In this document: positions 53,001-61,197 of the stretch, piece by piece
Position numbering within the stretch: the stretch's first letter is position 1
Layout of the letters: every line of letters begins with the position of its first letter
Assembly: GCF_000737335.2 (NCBI RefSeq)
Contig: NZ_JMCC02000026.1
Location: forward strand, 1-64,000
Direction of reading: 5' to 3'
Origin: Enhygromyxa salina
Lineage (GTDB): Bacteria; Myxococcota_A; Polyangia; Nannocystales; Nannocystaceae
DNA: 64,000 nucleotides
Made by a program: the position numbers and the translations under genes
The notes under the pieces: generated by a model
What the model saw: the letters and a program-made list of their open reading frames with translations, nothing else
Database searches by the model: none
What the model was told of the DNA's origin: nothing

Positions 53001-54223
53001 GCGCGGGCCAGACGAAAGCGAGTTCCCTCGAGCTCGATGTCGGGGTTGACCTGCTGCAGGTGCAGGTTGGGCGGCAGCTGTCCGTGGTGGATCGCGAGCG
53101 CGACCTTGGCCAAGCCAGCGACGCCGGCGGCCGCCTCGGTGTGGCCCAGGTTGGTCTTGACCGCGCCGAGGTAGCAGCGGCGCTGCGCGGCGCCGTAGAT
53201 CTTCTCGATCGCCTGAAACTCGATCGGATCGCCAAGGGCGGTGCCGGTCCCGTGGGTCTCGATCAAGCCAACCTGTTCGGGCTCGACGCGGGCGTTGGCC
53301 AGCGCGGCGCGCAGGACCTCCGCCTGCGCGAGGCTATTGGGCGCGGTCAGGCCGTTGCTGCGCCCGTCTTGATTGACCGCCGATCCGTGGATCAGCGCAT
53401 AGACCCGGTCGCGGGTGAGATCGACATCGGACAGCCGGGCGAGCACCACCACCGCGGCGCCCTCGGACCGGACGAAGCCGTCGGCGCGCGAGTCAAACGC
53501 CTTGCAGCGACCATCGGCCGCCATCATGCCAAAGCGCGAGAGTGACAAGCTCGTGTGCGGGACCAGGTGGGCCTGCACCCCGCCCGCGATGACGCGATCA
53601 CACTCGCGGCGGCGCAGGGACGCGACGCCAAGGTGGACCGCGACCAGCGACGACGCACAGGCGGCGTCGAGGCTCACGCTCGGCCCCCGCAGATCCCAGG
53701 TGTACGACAAGCGGTTCGCGAGGATCGCGTGGCTCGAGCCCGTCGCCATGTAGCCGTTGATGTCGGCCTCTGCGAACGCGAGCAGGCTCCAGTCGAAGCC
53801 CGACGCCCCCACGAACACCCCGGTCGAGCTGCCGCGCAGCGCATGCAGGCTCAGACCCGCGTCGGTGATCCCATCGTAGGCGACCTCGAGCAGCAAGCGC
53901 TGCTGTGGATCCATCGCCCGGGCCTCGCGCTCCGACAGCCCGAAGAAGCTGGGCTCGAACTCGTAGACTCGCTCGAGCATGCCGGCAAAGCCGGTCTCGG
54001 CCGCGCCCTCGGGCCAGCGCTGCGCGGGGATCTCCCGGATCACGTCAACGCCCTCGCACAGCCCCGCCCAAAACTGGCGTGGATCCTCGAGCCCGCCGGG
54101 GAAGCGCAGACCGATTCCGACGATCGCGATCGGCTCGGCGTGCGCGGCCTCGAGCTCGGCGACGCGGGCCTTGAGCGTCTGAATGCGTGCGAGGGATTGA
54201 CGGAGCAGTTCGGACTTGTCCAT
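50057..54223 (-). CDS. Type I polyketide synthase PKS2: KS-AT-ACP-TE plus NTF2-like domain
   Basis: 1388 residues from the ATG at 54223. Residues 1-28 form an N-terminal coiled coil (SELLRQSLARIQTLKARVAE), as in class I docking domains. KS 31-440: Cys189 (LDAACASS), HGTGT at about 324 and the second His at 361. AT 530-830: Ser621 in GTSMGE, where His is replaced by Thr; YASH at 722-725 suggests methylmalonyl-CoA. ACP 905-985: Ser946. TE 1018-1260: PF00975-like, but GQCSG puts Cys1094 where Ser is normal; Asp1209 and His1238 complete the triad. Residues 1265-1388 are an NTF2/SnoaL-like domain (VVRSFYAAFSDDPAAC). No KR, DH or ER. It releases its chain itself. COQ4-like and TylF genes follow on the same strand. 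Confidence 0.92.
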   Translation of the reverse strand: MDKSELLRQSLARIQTLKARVAELEAAHAEPIAIVGIGLRFPGGLEDPRQFWAGLCEGVDVIREIPAQRWPEGAAETGFAGMLERVYEFEPSFFGLSEREARAMDPQQRLLLEVAYDGITDAGLSLHALRGSSTGVFVGASGFDWSLLAFAEADINGYMATGSSHAILANRLSYTWDLRGPSVSLDAACASSLVAVHLGVASLRRRECDRVIAGGVQAHLVPHTSLSLSRFGMMAADGRCKAFDSRADGFVRSEGAAVVVLARLSDVDLTRDRVYALIHGSAVNQDGRSNGLTAPNSLAQAEVLRAALANARVEPEQVGLIETHGTGTALGDPIEFQAIEKIYGAAQRRCYLGAVKTNLGHTEAAAGVAGLAKVALAIHHGQLPPNLHLQQVNPDIELEGTRFRLARALQSWGPAHAAVSSFGFGGTNAHAILGPVASAQPEPAAAPARLLVPISAASRESFFAHVEQLRELVLAGAVEPADLAYTLAARTTHHAWRGHVLTAASPEPSPAGLAAALTDVYPTRAPSSAPRVVFLCAGQGGQWLGMGQALAAWSPVFRATLERCEAAIFACAGWRLSEALASKAALERVDRVQPAIFAMQVALAQLWRSVGVEPDVVLGTSMGEVAAAAISGLLSLEDAARVITTRSRIVAEHLDTPGAMATVALSEADMRERLAARRSDLEIAVVNSPTNVVIAGSPAPLVELLAELDGEGVFARRIQVDYASHCSHVDPLAALLEAQLQGLEQPSEAPRARMLSTVTLDWLEAASAPSYWQDNLRKPVLLWRALSEVLRPAGDVILELSPHPVLTVPLEDPLAALEPAARLSCGMARDAGPEAFLDALGRVWALGVQPRWEAVWEGHRGRVTGLPSYPWMRRHYGPRVDLGDPRAGHAVAPIARADVEAPAPALTHTLTAIDVEALVVATLTHELGASEALPMDVPLRDLGLDSLMASRLRARLVDRGFELPLLEVMQAPGIAALVAKLRALAGPSLDHDSAPARSSAVGITRGACFVRPRPRPQADQLLYCFPYGGGAASTYRHWGEAMPAWIEVRNVEPPGRGTRFGEPLPRQMDTLVAELGEALLDDLDDRPFSFYGQCSGALVAYELIHQLRASGRAPRHFFTAASNSPSRYKADLMRGFFDDSKRDELGDTPILAFLRLVEFQGLADLEGDAELRDLAFETIRADSRMLLDYKARARTPLEVPITAIGGGRDPTTNAYEQWLWARETSARFDWRWLASGNHFFHIDHEAQLAALFEQVLRVETLPEPHPTTSAALDPVNVVRSFYAAFSDDPAACARFAAADARWWIHGPEARELEGERPWLGDPRVGLRSIGEGDLAIHASEEVGDTTQVHASASLQLEDQRRARHTARYRVRDGAILAAEVSITLSASG

Positions 54224-54700
54224 GGGGGGCAGCGCGGCGCGAGCAAAGGGCTCGCGCTTGGTCCAATGGTAGGCCGCGCGTCGGGGCGGATGCAGGCCGC
54301 CGGACAGCGGCCCCGTGTCGTCCCACAAACACCGGCCCGCAGACCGGTCGTCCAGGTTAGCGCCGGACACGCGAGGGCTGACCTCCACGTCACTCGCGTC
54401 GTCGACCCACGCACGCGCGCGACGTGCTCGACGTGCTCGACGTGCTCGACGTGCTCGACGTGCTCGACGATCGCCGATCACGACGAGGTCGAGGCCTGGA
54501 CACTCGACGCGCGTCGCGCCCCGCTCACGCCCGGCCCCCCGCGCTGGCAACCGCCGAGCCGGGCGCCGGCGCGTGCGGTGTCACGTCGCGACCCCACGCG
54601 GCGATGAATTCACCCACGATCGCCCGCCGATTGACGCTCATTGCTGCGAATCCCGGACCACGCCTGGAACGAGGGCGCACCCCGGCATAATGAGTATCCC
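54224..54700. other. Divergent intergenic region between PKS2 and kamA, 477 bp
   Basis: No gene seen. It must contain promoters for both PKS2 (leftward) and the aminomutase (rightward), and it contains the 9-bp tandem array at 54421-54465. Long open frames here arise only from high GC. Confidence 0.6.
54421..54465. repeat. Five perfect tandem 9-bp repeats upstream of PKS2
   Basis: gacgtgctc repeated five times without mismatch, followed by gac, about 200 bp before the PKS2 start. The unit contains the near-palindromic core ACGT. It could be slippage-generated or a cluster of regulator sites; it is not a CRISPR, as there are no spacers. Confidence 0.9.
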
Positions 54701-56128
54701 ATGACCGCCGATGCGCCGAAGTCCTCGACCAGCCTGCCCGTCGTCGCTGACGGAGGCCGCTCGCGCCCGACCGAGCGCGAGCACCGGGACAAGCCTCCCG
54801 TCGACCCCGCGACGTTGATCCACCGCGAGCTCGTTGGCGACGAATTCTGGCGCAGCATCCCGGCGTATCGCGAGATCGACGAGGCCACCTTCCTCGACTA
54901 CCGCTGGCAGATGAAGCACTCGGTGACCAAGGTCGCCAAGCTGCTCGAGGTCTTGCAGGACCTCGCCCACGACGACTTCATCGCCGACATCCGCGAGGGC
55001 TTTCACCACGCGCCCATGGCCGTGCGGGTCTCGCCCTACCTGCTCTCGTTGATCGACTGGTCCGACCCCTACAAAGATCCGATCCGCCGGCAGTTCATCC
55101 CCACCAACTCCGAGCTGCTGCCTGATCACCCCAAGCTCGACCTCGACTCGCTCCACGAGCTCGCCGACGCGCCGGTTCCCGGCCTGACCCACCGCTACCC
55201 CGACAAGGCGCTGTTCTTGGCGCTGGACACCTGCCCGGTCTACTGCCGGTTCTGCACCCGCAGCTACGCGGTTGGGCTCGACACCGACGAGGTCGAGAAG
55301 GTCAGCCTCAAGCCCAACAACACCCGCTGGGATCGCGTGTACGAGTACATCGCCTCGCGCCCCGAGCTCGAGGACATCGTGATCTCGGGCGGCGACGCGT
55401 ACAACCTGCGCAGCGATCACATCCGCGCGATCGGGGAGCGGCTGCTGGCCATGCCCAACATTCGCCGGCTGCGGTTTGCGACCAAGGGCCCGGCCGTGAT
55501 GCCGCAAAAGATCCTCACGGATCACGCGTGGATCGACAGCCTCACCGACATCGTCGAGCAAGGCCGCAAGCTCCACAAAGAAGTCTGCCTGCACACCCAC
55601 TTCAACCACCCCAACGAGCTCACGCAGATCACCGAGCGGGCAATGAACAAGCTGTTCGAGCGCGGGATCACGGTCCGCAACCAAAGCGTGCTGCAGCGTG
55701 GCGTCAACGACACCACCGCGGCGATGGGGCTGCTGGTCAAGCGCCTGAGCCACCTGAACGTGCACCCCTATTACGTGTACATGCACGATCTGGTCAAAGG
55801 CGTGGACAACCTCCGCACCCGGCTGCAGACCGCGCTGGACATCGAGAAAAACATCCGCGGCATGACGGCTGGGTTCAACACCCCAACCTTCGTGACCGAC
55901 GCGCCGGGCGGCGGCGGCAAGCGGGACGTGCACTCCTATGATTGGTACGACCGCGTGACGGGGGTGTCCGTGTACCGCAGCCCCAACGTGGATCCCAATC
56001 GCTACTACTGCTACTTCGACCCGATTGATCTGCTGCCCGAGGCCGGGCGCGCGCGCTGGGCCGACCCGGCGCAGCACGATGCGATCATCGCCGAAGCGAT
56101 CGAGACCGCAAAACACCGCCCGAGCTGA
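54701..56128 (+). CDS. kamA: Lysine 2,3-aminomutase (radical SAM/PLP)
   Basis: 475 residues from the ATG at 54701 (a 20-codon longer frame lacks a better start). Radical SAM cluster motif CPVYCRFCTRSYAVG (CxxxCxxC), followed by EDIVISGGDAYNL, KEVCLHTHFNHPNEL and NQSVLQRGVNDTTAAM. The pyridoxal-phosphate lysine motif PGGGGK is present (DAPGGGGKRDV). It moves the alpha-amino group of lysine to the beta position, giving beta-lysine used in lysine fermentation, osmolytes, EF-P modification or antibiotic side chains. At 475 residues it is larger than EpmB and near canonical KamA, with an N-terminal extension of about 50 residues. It is divergent from PKS2, so a role in supplying beta-lysine to a product is conceivable but unsupported. 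Confidence 0.92.
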   Translation: MTADAPKSSTSLPVVADGGRSRPTEREHRDKPPVDPATLIHRELVGDEFWRSIPAYREIDEATFLDYRWQMKHSVTKVAKLLEVLQDLAHDDFIADIREGFHHAPMAVRVSPYLLSLIDWSDPYKDPIRRQFIPTNSELLPDHPKLDLDSLHELADAPVPGLTHRYPDKALFLALDTCPVYCRFCTRSYAVGLDTDEVEKVSLKPNNTRWDRVYEYIASRPELEDIVISGGDAYNLRSDHIRAIGERLLAMPNIRRLRFATKGPAVMPQKILTDHAWIDSLTDIVEQGRKLHKEVCLHTHFNHPNELTQITERAMNKLFERGITVRNQSVLQRGVNDTTAAMGLLVKRLSHLNVHPYYVYMHDLVKGVDNLRTRLQTALDIEKNIRGMTAGFNTPTFVTDAPGGGGKRDVHSYDWYDRVTGVSVYRSPNVDPNRYYCYFDPIDLLPEAGRARWADPAQHDAIIAEAIETAKHRPS

Positions 56129-56136
56129 GGGCAGCG

Positions 56137-59100
56137 CTAGCGATGGGGTGGACCGGCCACCACCTTCACGATCTCTCCGCGCTCGAGCGTCAGCGCGAGC
56201 GTGGCTCCCTCTGGGACGGACGTCAGCGTGCGGTAGCGTGAAAAGTTGTCGCCCAGGACCGCGTGCCCGTCGACCGCCTCGATGACGTCGCCGACCGCGA
56301 GTCCGGCGGTGTCAGCTGGGCCGCCCGGGCGCACCGTCGCTACCACTGGCTCCCAGTCGGACAGATCCTTCGCCGGGTCCCAGCGCGCGACGGTATAGCC
56401 AAGGTCACCAACGGTCTGTTCGGGGTCGAGGCGCTTGGAGATCAGCTCGATGTCGCCGAGCTCCTGCACGGCCGGGCCGGCCGGGAGGAGCAGCGGCTTG
56501 CGAAAGAAGTCGTACTGGCGCTCGCGTCCGCCAGCTCGCGACCAAGCGGCCAGCTCGCTGCGACCGGCGGGGACATTGGCGACCTCGAAGCGCCCGTCAG
56601 CCCCGCTGACGTTGAGGCGCTCCGCGCCCGGGTCGTGCCCCCCAAACGCCGAACCGCCGGACACGCGGACCTCGATACCCGCGACCGGCTCGCGGGTATC
56701 GAGGTCAATGATCCGTCCGCGCACCGTGACCTTGTTGGTCAGGATCAGCTCGATGCCGTCGCGGGTCTCACCTGCACCCAGCGTGACCGCGGACTCGAGC
56801 GCCGCGTTGCCCATGCTCGCGCTCACGCTGATCTCATAGCTGCCGGCCGGGAGCTCGGTGAATCGCCAGGCCCCCTCGGTCCGAAAGAACTGGTCGCGCA
56901 CCCGAATCGCCTGGCCCTTGTCGACGACCGTGACGGCGAAGCGCTCGGGCGCGCTGCCGTCGTCCAGCGCGACCGTGCCGGCCAGCTCGCCGGTGCTCGC
57001 GATCATCAGCTCGACGTGGCTGCCAAGCGCGACGCCCTCGGCCAGCGCCTCGCCCCCGCCCTTGCGATTGGCACGGACGACAAACTTGCCCTCGGGCAGG
57101 TCGCTGATCTCGAAGCGGCCTTCGACGTCGGTCAAGACCGGTCGGTGGCCCCAGCCCCAGCGGACGCTGTGGCGGGCGATCGAGGCGTTGGACTCGGCGC
57201 TCTCGGACATGCGCTCGACGTCGATGAACGCGTCCGCGACCGGGCCACCGCCCTCGTCAACGACGACACCGCTGAGCTTGCCAGTCAGCGATTCGACGGT
57301 CAGCGTGACCGCGACGACCTCGTTGGCGACGACCTCGACGACCTCACCTTGAAGATCGTCGTCGGTGGTCCCGGGCTTGCGCAGCGAGACCCCGCGACCG
57401 AGCGTGGGCAACTTCGCCGTCACCCGGGTTTGGCCAGGCAGCAGCTCCTCGATCACGAACTCCCCGGCGTCATTGCTGTACACAGACCCAAACCCATGCG
57501 CACGGCCACCAATGTAGGCGGCCTGGATCTCGGCCTTTGCGACTGGGGCGCCCGTTTGATCGATGATCCGCCCGCGGACCGTGCCGACCGCCGGCATCAC
57601 GAGGCGCACATCGTTGACGTCGGCGCCAAGCTCGAGCTCCACGGTGATCGGCCGCTCGGGTCCCGGCCGACCCCGCCAGGCTGTGGTCGACACCTCGTAG
57701 CGACCGGGCAGCAAGCCCCCCAGCGCAAAGCTCCCATCGCTCGAGCTGCTGGTGTTGCCCGACGTGGTCTGCGATCGGGCTGCGTCTGGGTTGACGACGG
57801 GCTGCACCACGACGCCGACCTGCGCGAGCGGATCGCCGGCCTCGTCAACGACCTCACCGCGGATCGCCAAGCCCTCGCGGACCTCCCAGACCAAGCCGTC
57901 AACGCGCTGCTCGACCACGAGCTCGGGGTAGGTCTCTTCGGCCAGGTAATTCGTGCACCAAACGCGAACCGAGTAGGTCCCGGGCAGCAACCCACGAAAT
58001 TCGACGTAGCCCTCGTCGTCGATGTTGGCTGGCGTGCGTCCGGTGTCTGGGTTCTCGAGCCGAACGCGACCCTCTGGGCACGGCCGCTGGCTCCCCGCGA
58101 TCACCACGCGACCCTCGATGTGGGCGGCCGGATGCATGCGGATCACGACCTCCGTGGAGGTCTCACCAAACCCAACGTGGACCTGCTCGGCCGCCTCGCC
58201 GTACAGCGCCTCGCCCGAGGCCGTGGGCTTGTAGCTGCCGGGCTGCAAGCCGTCGATGCGGAACCGTCCGTTCGCGTCGGAGCGCGTCACCAGCCCCCCA
58301 TCGGGCCCCCCCGACGACACCTCGAGATCGGCGACCGGCTCGCCCGTGGTCGCGAGCACGACCGTGCCAACGAGCACCGACTCCGGGGTCAGGTACACCT
58401 CGACGAACTGCCCAGGCGCCACGCTGGTGACCCACGCGCGCGCGTAGCCTGGGGCCTGGCCCGCAACGAAGACGATGCCCGGCGCGACCCACTGCTCGAA
58501 CCGGCCTTCGGCGTCGGTGATCGCATGCGCGGCGGCGCGATTGCGGCTGCCCCACGCGCCCTTGATCGCCAGCTGCGCGCCCTCGATCTCGCCGCCAGCG
58601 ATGTCGCGGACCACCCCCGTGACCCGCACGCCGCCGCCGTGAAGCGTGATGTCGATCTCGGACGTGACCTGCCCGGCGCGCAGCCGCAGGACGCCGCGGG
58701 TCACACCCTGCTCGCGTCGCTCCCATCGAGCCGGCTGAAAGCTCGCCGCGCTCGCGTGAACTTCGGTGTCGATCGCAAACAAGCCATCGATGGCGTAGCG
58801 GCCGTTGGGGCCCGAGCGGACGCAGTGGGGCTCTGGATCCAGGACGCCCCGTCGCCCGACCTGGTCAGAGACCGCGCAGACCTGCGCGTTGGGGATCGCG
58901 TTGCGCTGCGCGTCGCGGATCGTGCCGCTGATCCCCGCGTTGGCGGCGGGCCCAACACGAGGCGGGGTCTTGGGTGAGCCAGTGTGCTTGGCCGACAACG
59001 CCGACGTTGCGCTCGCCGAGTCGCTACCGTCATCCCCCGCCACGGCATCCGTGCTGCCGTTGGTGGCCAGCCACCAAGTGAGCGCGGCCGCCAGGATCAG

Positions 59101-59148
59101 CACAGCTGAGCCAACGAACCATTGAAGAGTTCTGCGCCGGTCCGTCAT
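56137..59148 (-). CDS. Single-pass membrane protein with carboxypeptidase-regulatory-like repeats and PDZ domain
   Basis: 1003 residues. One N-terminal membrane helix (FVGSAVLILAAALTWWLA, residues 11-28) anchors it; the rest should lie in the periplasm. About nine transthyretin-like CarboxypepD_reg repeats follow from about residue 70 to 880, each like SGTIRDAQRNAIPNAQV...G.Y.I.GL..G. A PDZ domain (about 910-1000) is recognised from VRPGGPADTAGLAVGDVIEA with VDGHAV and LALTLERGE. Such proteins act as outer-envelope scaffolds or bind secreted peptides; no catalytic residues are seen. It is convergent with kamA (8 bp gap) and divergent from the IgGFc-binding gene. Confidence 0.85.
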   Translation of the reverse strand: MTDRRRTLQWFVGSAVLILAAALTWWLATNGSTDAVAGDDGSDSASATSALSAKHTGSPKTPPRVGPAANAGISGTIRDAQRNAIPNAQVCAVSDQVGRRGVLDPEPHCVRSGPNGRYAIDGLFAIDTEVHASAASFQPARWERREQGVTRGVLRLRAGQVTSEIDITLHGGGVRVTGVVRDIAGGEIEGAQLAIKGAWGSRNRAAAHAITDAEGRFEQWVAPGIVFVAGQAPGYARAWVTSVAPGQFVEVYLTPESVLVGTVVLATTGEPVADLEVSSGGPDGGLVTRSDANGRFRIDGLQPGSYKPTASGEALYGEAAEQVHVGFGETSTEVVIRMHPAAHIEGRVVIAGSQRPCPEGRVRLENPDTGRTPANIDDEGYVEFRGLLPGTYSVRVWCTNYLAEETYPELVVEQRVDGLVWEVREGLAIRGEVVDEAGDPLAQVGVVVQPVVNPDAARSQTTSGNTSSSSDGSFALGGLLPGRYEVSTTAWRGRPGPERPITVELELGADVNDVRLVMPAVGTVRGRIIDQTGAPVAKAEIQAAYIGGRAHGFGSVYSNDAGEFVIEELLPGQTRVTAKLPTLGRGVSLRKPGTTDDDLQGEVVEVVANEVVAVTLTVESLTGKLSGVVVDEGGGPVADAFIDVERMSESAESNASIARHSVRWGWGHRPVLTDVEGRFEISDLPEGKFVVRANRKGGGEALAEGVALGSHVELMIASTGELAGTVALDDGSAPERFAVTVVDKGQAIRVRDQFFRTEGAWRFTELPAGSYEISVSASMGNAALESAVTLGAGETRDGIELILTNKVTVRGRIIDLDTREPVAGIEVRVSGGSAFGGHDPGAERLNVSGADGRFEVANVPAGRSELAAWSRAGGRERQYDFFRKPLLLPAGPAVQELGDIELISKRLDPEQTVGDLGYTVARWDPAKDLSDWEPVVATVRPGGPADTAGLAVGDVIEAVDGHAVLGDNFSRYRTLTSVPEGATLALTLERGEIVKVVAGPPHR

Positions 59149-59231
59149 GGTGTTCGCCGACGGTACCAGACGGTGGCCGGCCGCACGCAGTTGATGGTTC
59201 GGGCCGCTCGCAGACGGTGGTAGTGTGGCCC

Positions 59232-61148
59232 ATGCAAAAGCGCGCGGCTCACTTGTCTGGAGTGCTCCTGGGGTTGTGGTCGTTCATCGGATGTGCCGAC
59301 GACACGCCGGGCACCACGGACAACGCGTTGCTCACCAGCGAGTCAGCAGGCGACGGCGACGGCGACGGTGACTCCAACGAGAGCGGCGAGACCATGGCCG
59401 GCGACGGCGACGGCGATCCAACCGGCGACGGCGACGGCGACCCGGGTGACGGCGACGGCGATCCAACCGGTGACGGCGACGGTGATCCAACCGGCGACGG
59501 CGACGGCGACGGCGACGACCCCTGCACCGAGGGCGAGGTCATCTGCGAGGACGGCCAGGCGCTGACCTGCGACGACATGGGCGGGTGGTCCGACCCCAAC
59601 CCCTGCGCAGACGAGTGCGCCGACGGCCTGGGCTGCGTGCTGTGCATCCCCAATTCGCACGAGTGCCAGGGCGACATCTCGTTCACCTGCCTGCCCGACG
59701 GCAGCGCGTGGGAAGCCGATCCATGCGACGCGCTGCAGGGGGTGATGTGCAACCCCAACTCCGGCATGTGCGAGGGCGCGTGTGCGCCCGAGGAGCTGGG
59801 GCTGAGCTACATCGGCTGCGACTACTACCCAACGGTCACCCCCGGTCTGCGCGAGAACAACCCTTGGGTGTTCAACTACGCCGTGGTCGTCGCCAACACC
59901 ACCAACGACGTCGCCGAGATCACGGTCACCCGCGGGCCCAACATGGTCACGCAGCAGCAGATCGGCCCCAACACCGCCCAGGCGATCACGCTGCCCTACG
60001 TCGACGCGCTGACCAACCCGAACCTCAACCAGGCGGGGCCCTCGGTGCTGGTCCAAGATGGCGCCTACCGCCTGCGCTCGACCCAGCCGGTCACCGTCTA
60101 TCAGTTCAACCCGCTCGAGTACCAGATCGGCAACCAGTTCTCGTTCATCAACGACGCCGGGCTGCTGTTCCCGGTCAACACCTGGCGGCAGGACGTGCGC
60201 GTGGTCTCGCGCAACCACTGGTACGCCAACAATCAGTTCCACCTGCCCGGGTTCTACGCGGTCACGGCCATGCAAGACGGCACCATGGTCACGATCACGC
60301 CCTCGGCCACGGGCGCGTGGGTGATCCCCGGTGGCGGCGTCGCGGCCGACGGCACCGGCCAGGTGATGCTCGACGAGGGCGACGTGCTCGAGGTGTTCAC
60401 CGCGGCCGGCCAGCCAAACGCGTTCAACTCGGACCTGACCGGCACCCTGATCGAAGCGAGCGCGCCGATCCAGGTGATCGGCGGCCACAAGTGCACCAAC
60501 GTGCCGCAAAACGTGACCTTCTGCGATCGCCTCGAAGAGTCGATCCCGCCGCTCGATACAGTCGCCAAGGTCTACCTGGTGACCGCCCCGCTGATCCCAA
60601 CCGGCGGCAACGTGCCCAAGGCGCAGATCGTCCGCATCACCGCGACCGAAGACGACACGGATCTCATCTACGACCCACCCCAAAACGGCGCGCCCACCAA
60701 CATCGCAAGCGCCGGTGGTTGGGTCGAGCTGGCCCAGAGCGCGGCCAGCTACGAGGTCAGCTCGTCCAAGAAGATCCTGGTCTCGCAGTACATGCTTGGC
60801 CAGAGCGCGGGCGGCAACAGCGGTGATCCAGCGATGACCATGGCGGTCCCAACCGAGCAATTCCGGGCCAGCTACCTGGTCCACGCCCCAACCAACTACG
60901 AGTACAGCTACGCCAACATCGTCGCCGCCAACGGGGCCGCGATCACCGTTGACGGCATGCCCGTCGCCGGCTTCCAGATGATCGGCAACACCGGCTACTC
61001 GGTCGCGCGCGTGACCTTGAGTAACAACGGCGACGGCAACCACACAGCAACGGGCGGCTCACCGTTTGGGATCAGCGTGTACGGGTACGGGCAGTACACC
61101 AGCTACTGGTACCCGGGCGGGCTGAACCTCGAGCTGATCCCGCAGTAG
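59232..61148 (+). CDS. IgGFc-binding-like surface lipoprotein
   Basis: 638 residues from the ATG at 59232. Lipobox SFIGC, then a long Ser/Glu and GDGDGDP linker to about residue 95. A small Cys-rich module follows (about 100-185; GEVICEDGQALTCDDMGGWS). Residues about 195-638 resemble the N-terminal domain of IgGFc-binding protein (FCGBP) found in myxobacteria and metazoa: EVTVTRG-type strands, YQFNPLEYQIGNQFSFINDA, LLFPVNTWRQDV, PIQVIGGHKCTNVP and VSQYMLG. The fold is a beta-rich adhesive domain. Likely involved in surface attachment or prey contact. A rho-independent terminator-like hairpin follows. Confidence 0.82.
   Translation: MQKRAAHLSGVLLGLWSFIGCADDTPGTTDNALLTSESAGDGDGDGDSNESGETMAGDGDGDPTGDGDGDPGDGDGDPTGDGDGDPTGDGDGDGDDPCTEGEVICEDGQALTCDDMGGWSDPNPCADECADGLGCVLCIPNSHECQGDISFTCLPDGSAWEADPCDALQGVMCNPNSGMCEGACAPEELGLSYIGCDYYPTVTPGLRENNPWVFNYAVVVANTTNDVAEITVTRGPNMVTQQQIGPNTAQAITLPYVDALTNPNLNQAGPSVLVQDGAYRLRSTQPVTVYQFNPLEYQIGNQFSFINDAGLLFPVNTWRQDVRVVSRNHWYANNQFHLPGFYAVTAMQDGTMVTITPSATGAWVIPGGGVAADGTGQVMLDEGDVLEVFTAAGQPNAFNSDLTGTLIEASAPIQVIGGHKCTNVPQNVTFCDRLEESIPPLDTVAKVYLVTAPLIPTGGNVPKAQIVRITATEDDTDLIYDPPQNGAPTNIASAGGWVELAQSAASYEVSSSKKILVSQYMLGQSAGGNSGDPAMTMAVPTEQFRASYLVHAPTNYEYSYANIVAANGAAITVDGMPVAGFQMIGNTGYSVARVTLSNNGDGNHTATGGSPFGISVYGYGQYTSYWYPGGLNLELIPQ
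59349..59520 (+). repeat. Gly-Asp linker repeat array
   Basis: Irregular tandem ggcgacggcgac and ggcgatccaacc units encoding GDGDGDPTGDGDGDP in the IgGFc-binding-like gene; the longest of the four arrays in the window. Confidence 0.85.
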
Positions 61149-61162
61149 GCCGGGGTCCCCTT

Positions 61163-61197
61163 GGCGGACTCACGCTCGAGTCACGCCGAGGGTTTTT
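61163..61197 (+). terminator. Rho-independent terminator candidate
   Basis: GGCG-GACTC-ACGCTC-GAGTC-A-CGCC forms a stem-loop of 9 paired bases with a single bulged A (61163-61187), followed by TTTTT at 61193-61197. It lies between convergent genes and the T-run overlaps the TAA of the leftward gene; it would serve mainly the rightward IgGFc-binding-like gene. Confidence 0.5.

Noticed and set aside
18091..54223. PKS1 and PKS2 as one split assembly line
   Set aside because: They are 23 kb apart with housekeeping genes between, PKS1 shows no C-terminal docking helix to match the PKS2 N-terminal coiled coil, and each has its own tailoring neighbours. Not excluded, but unsupported.
54421..54465. 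CRISPR or coding repeat (DVLDVLD / RRARRAR) at the 9-bp array
   Set aside because: Units are only 9 bp with no spacers, and the frames through the array lack start signals and domains.
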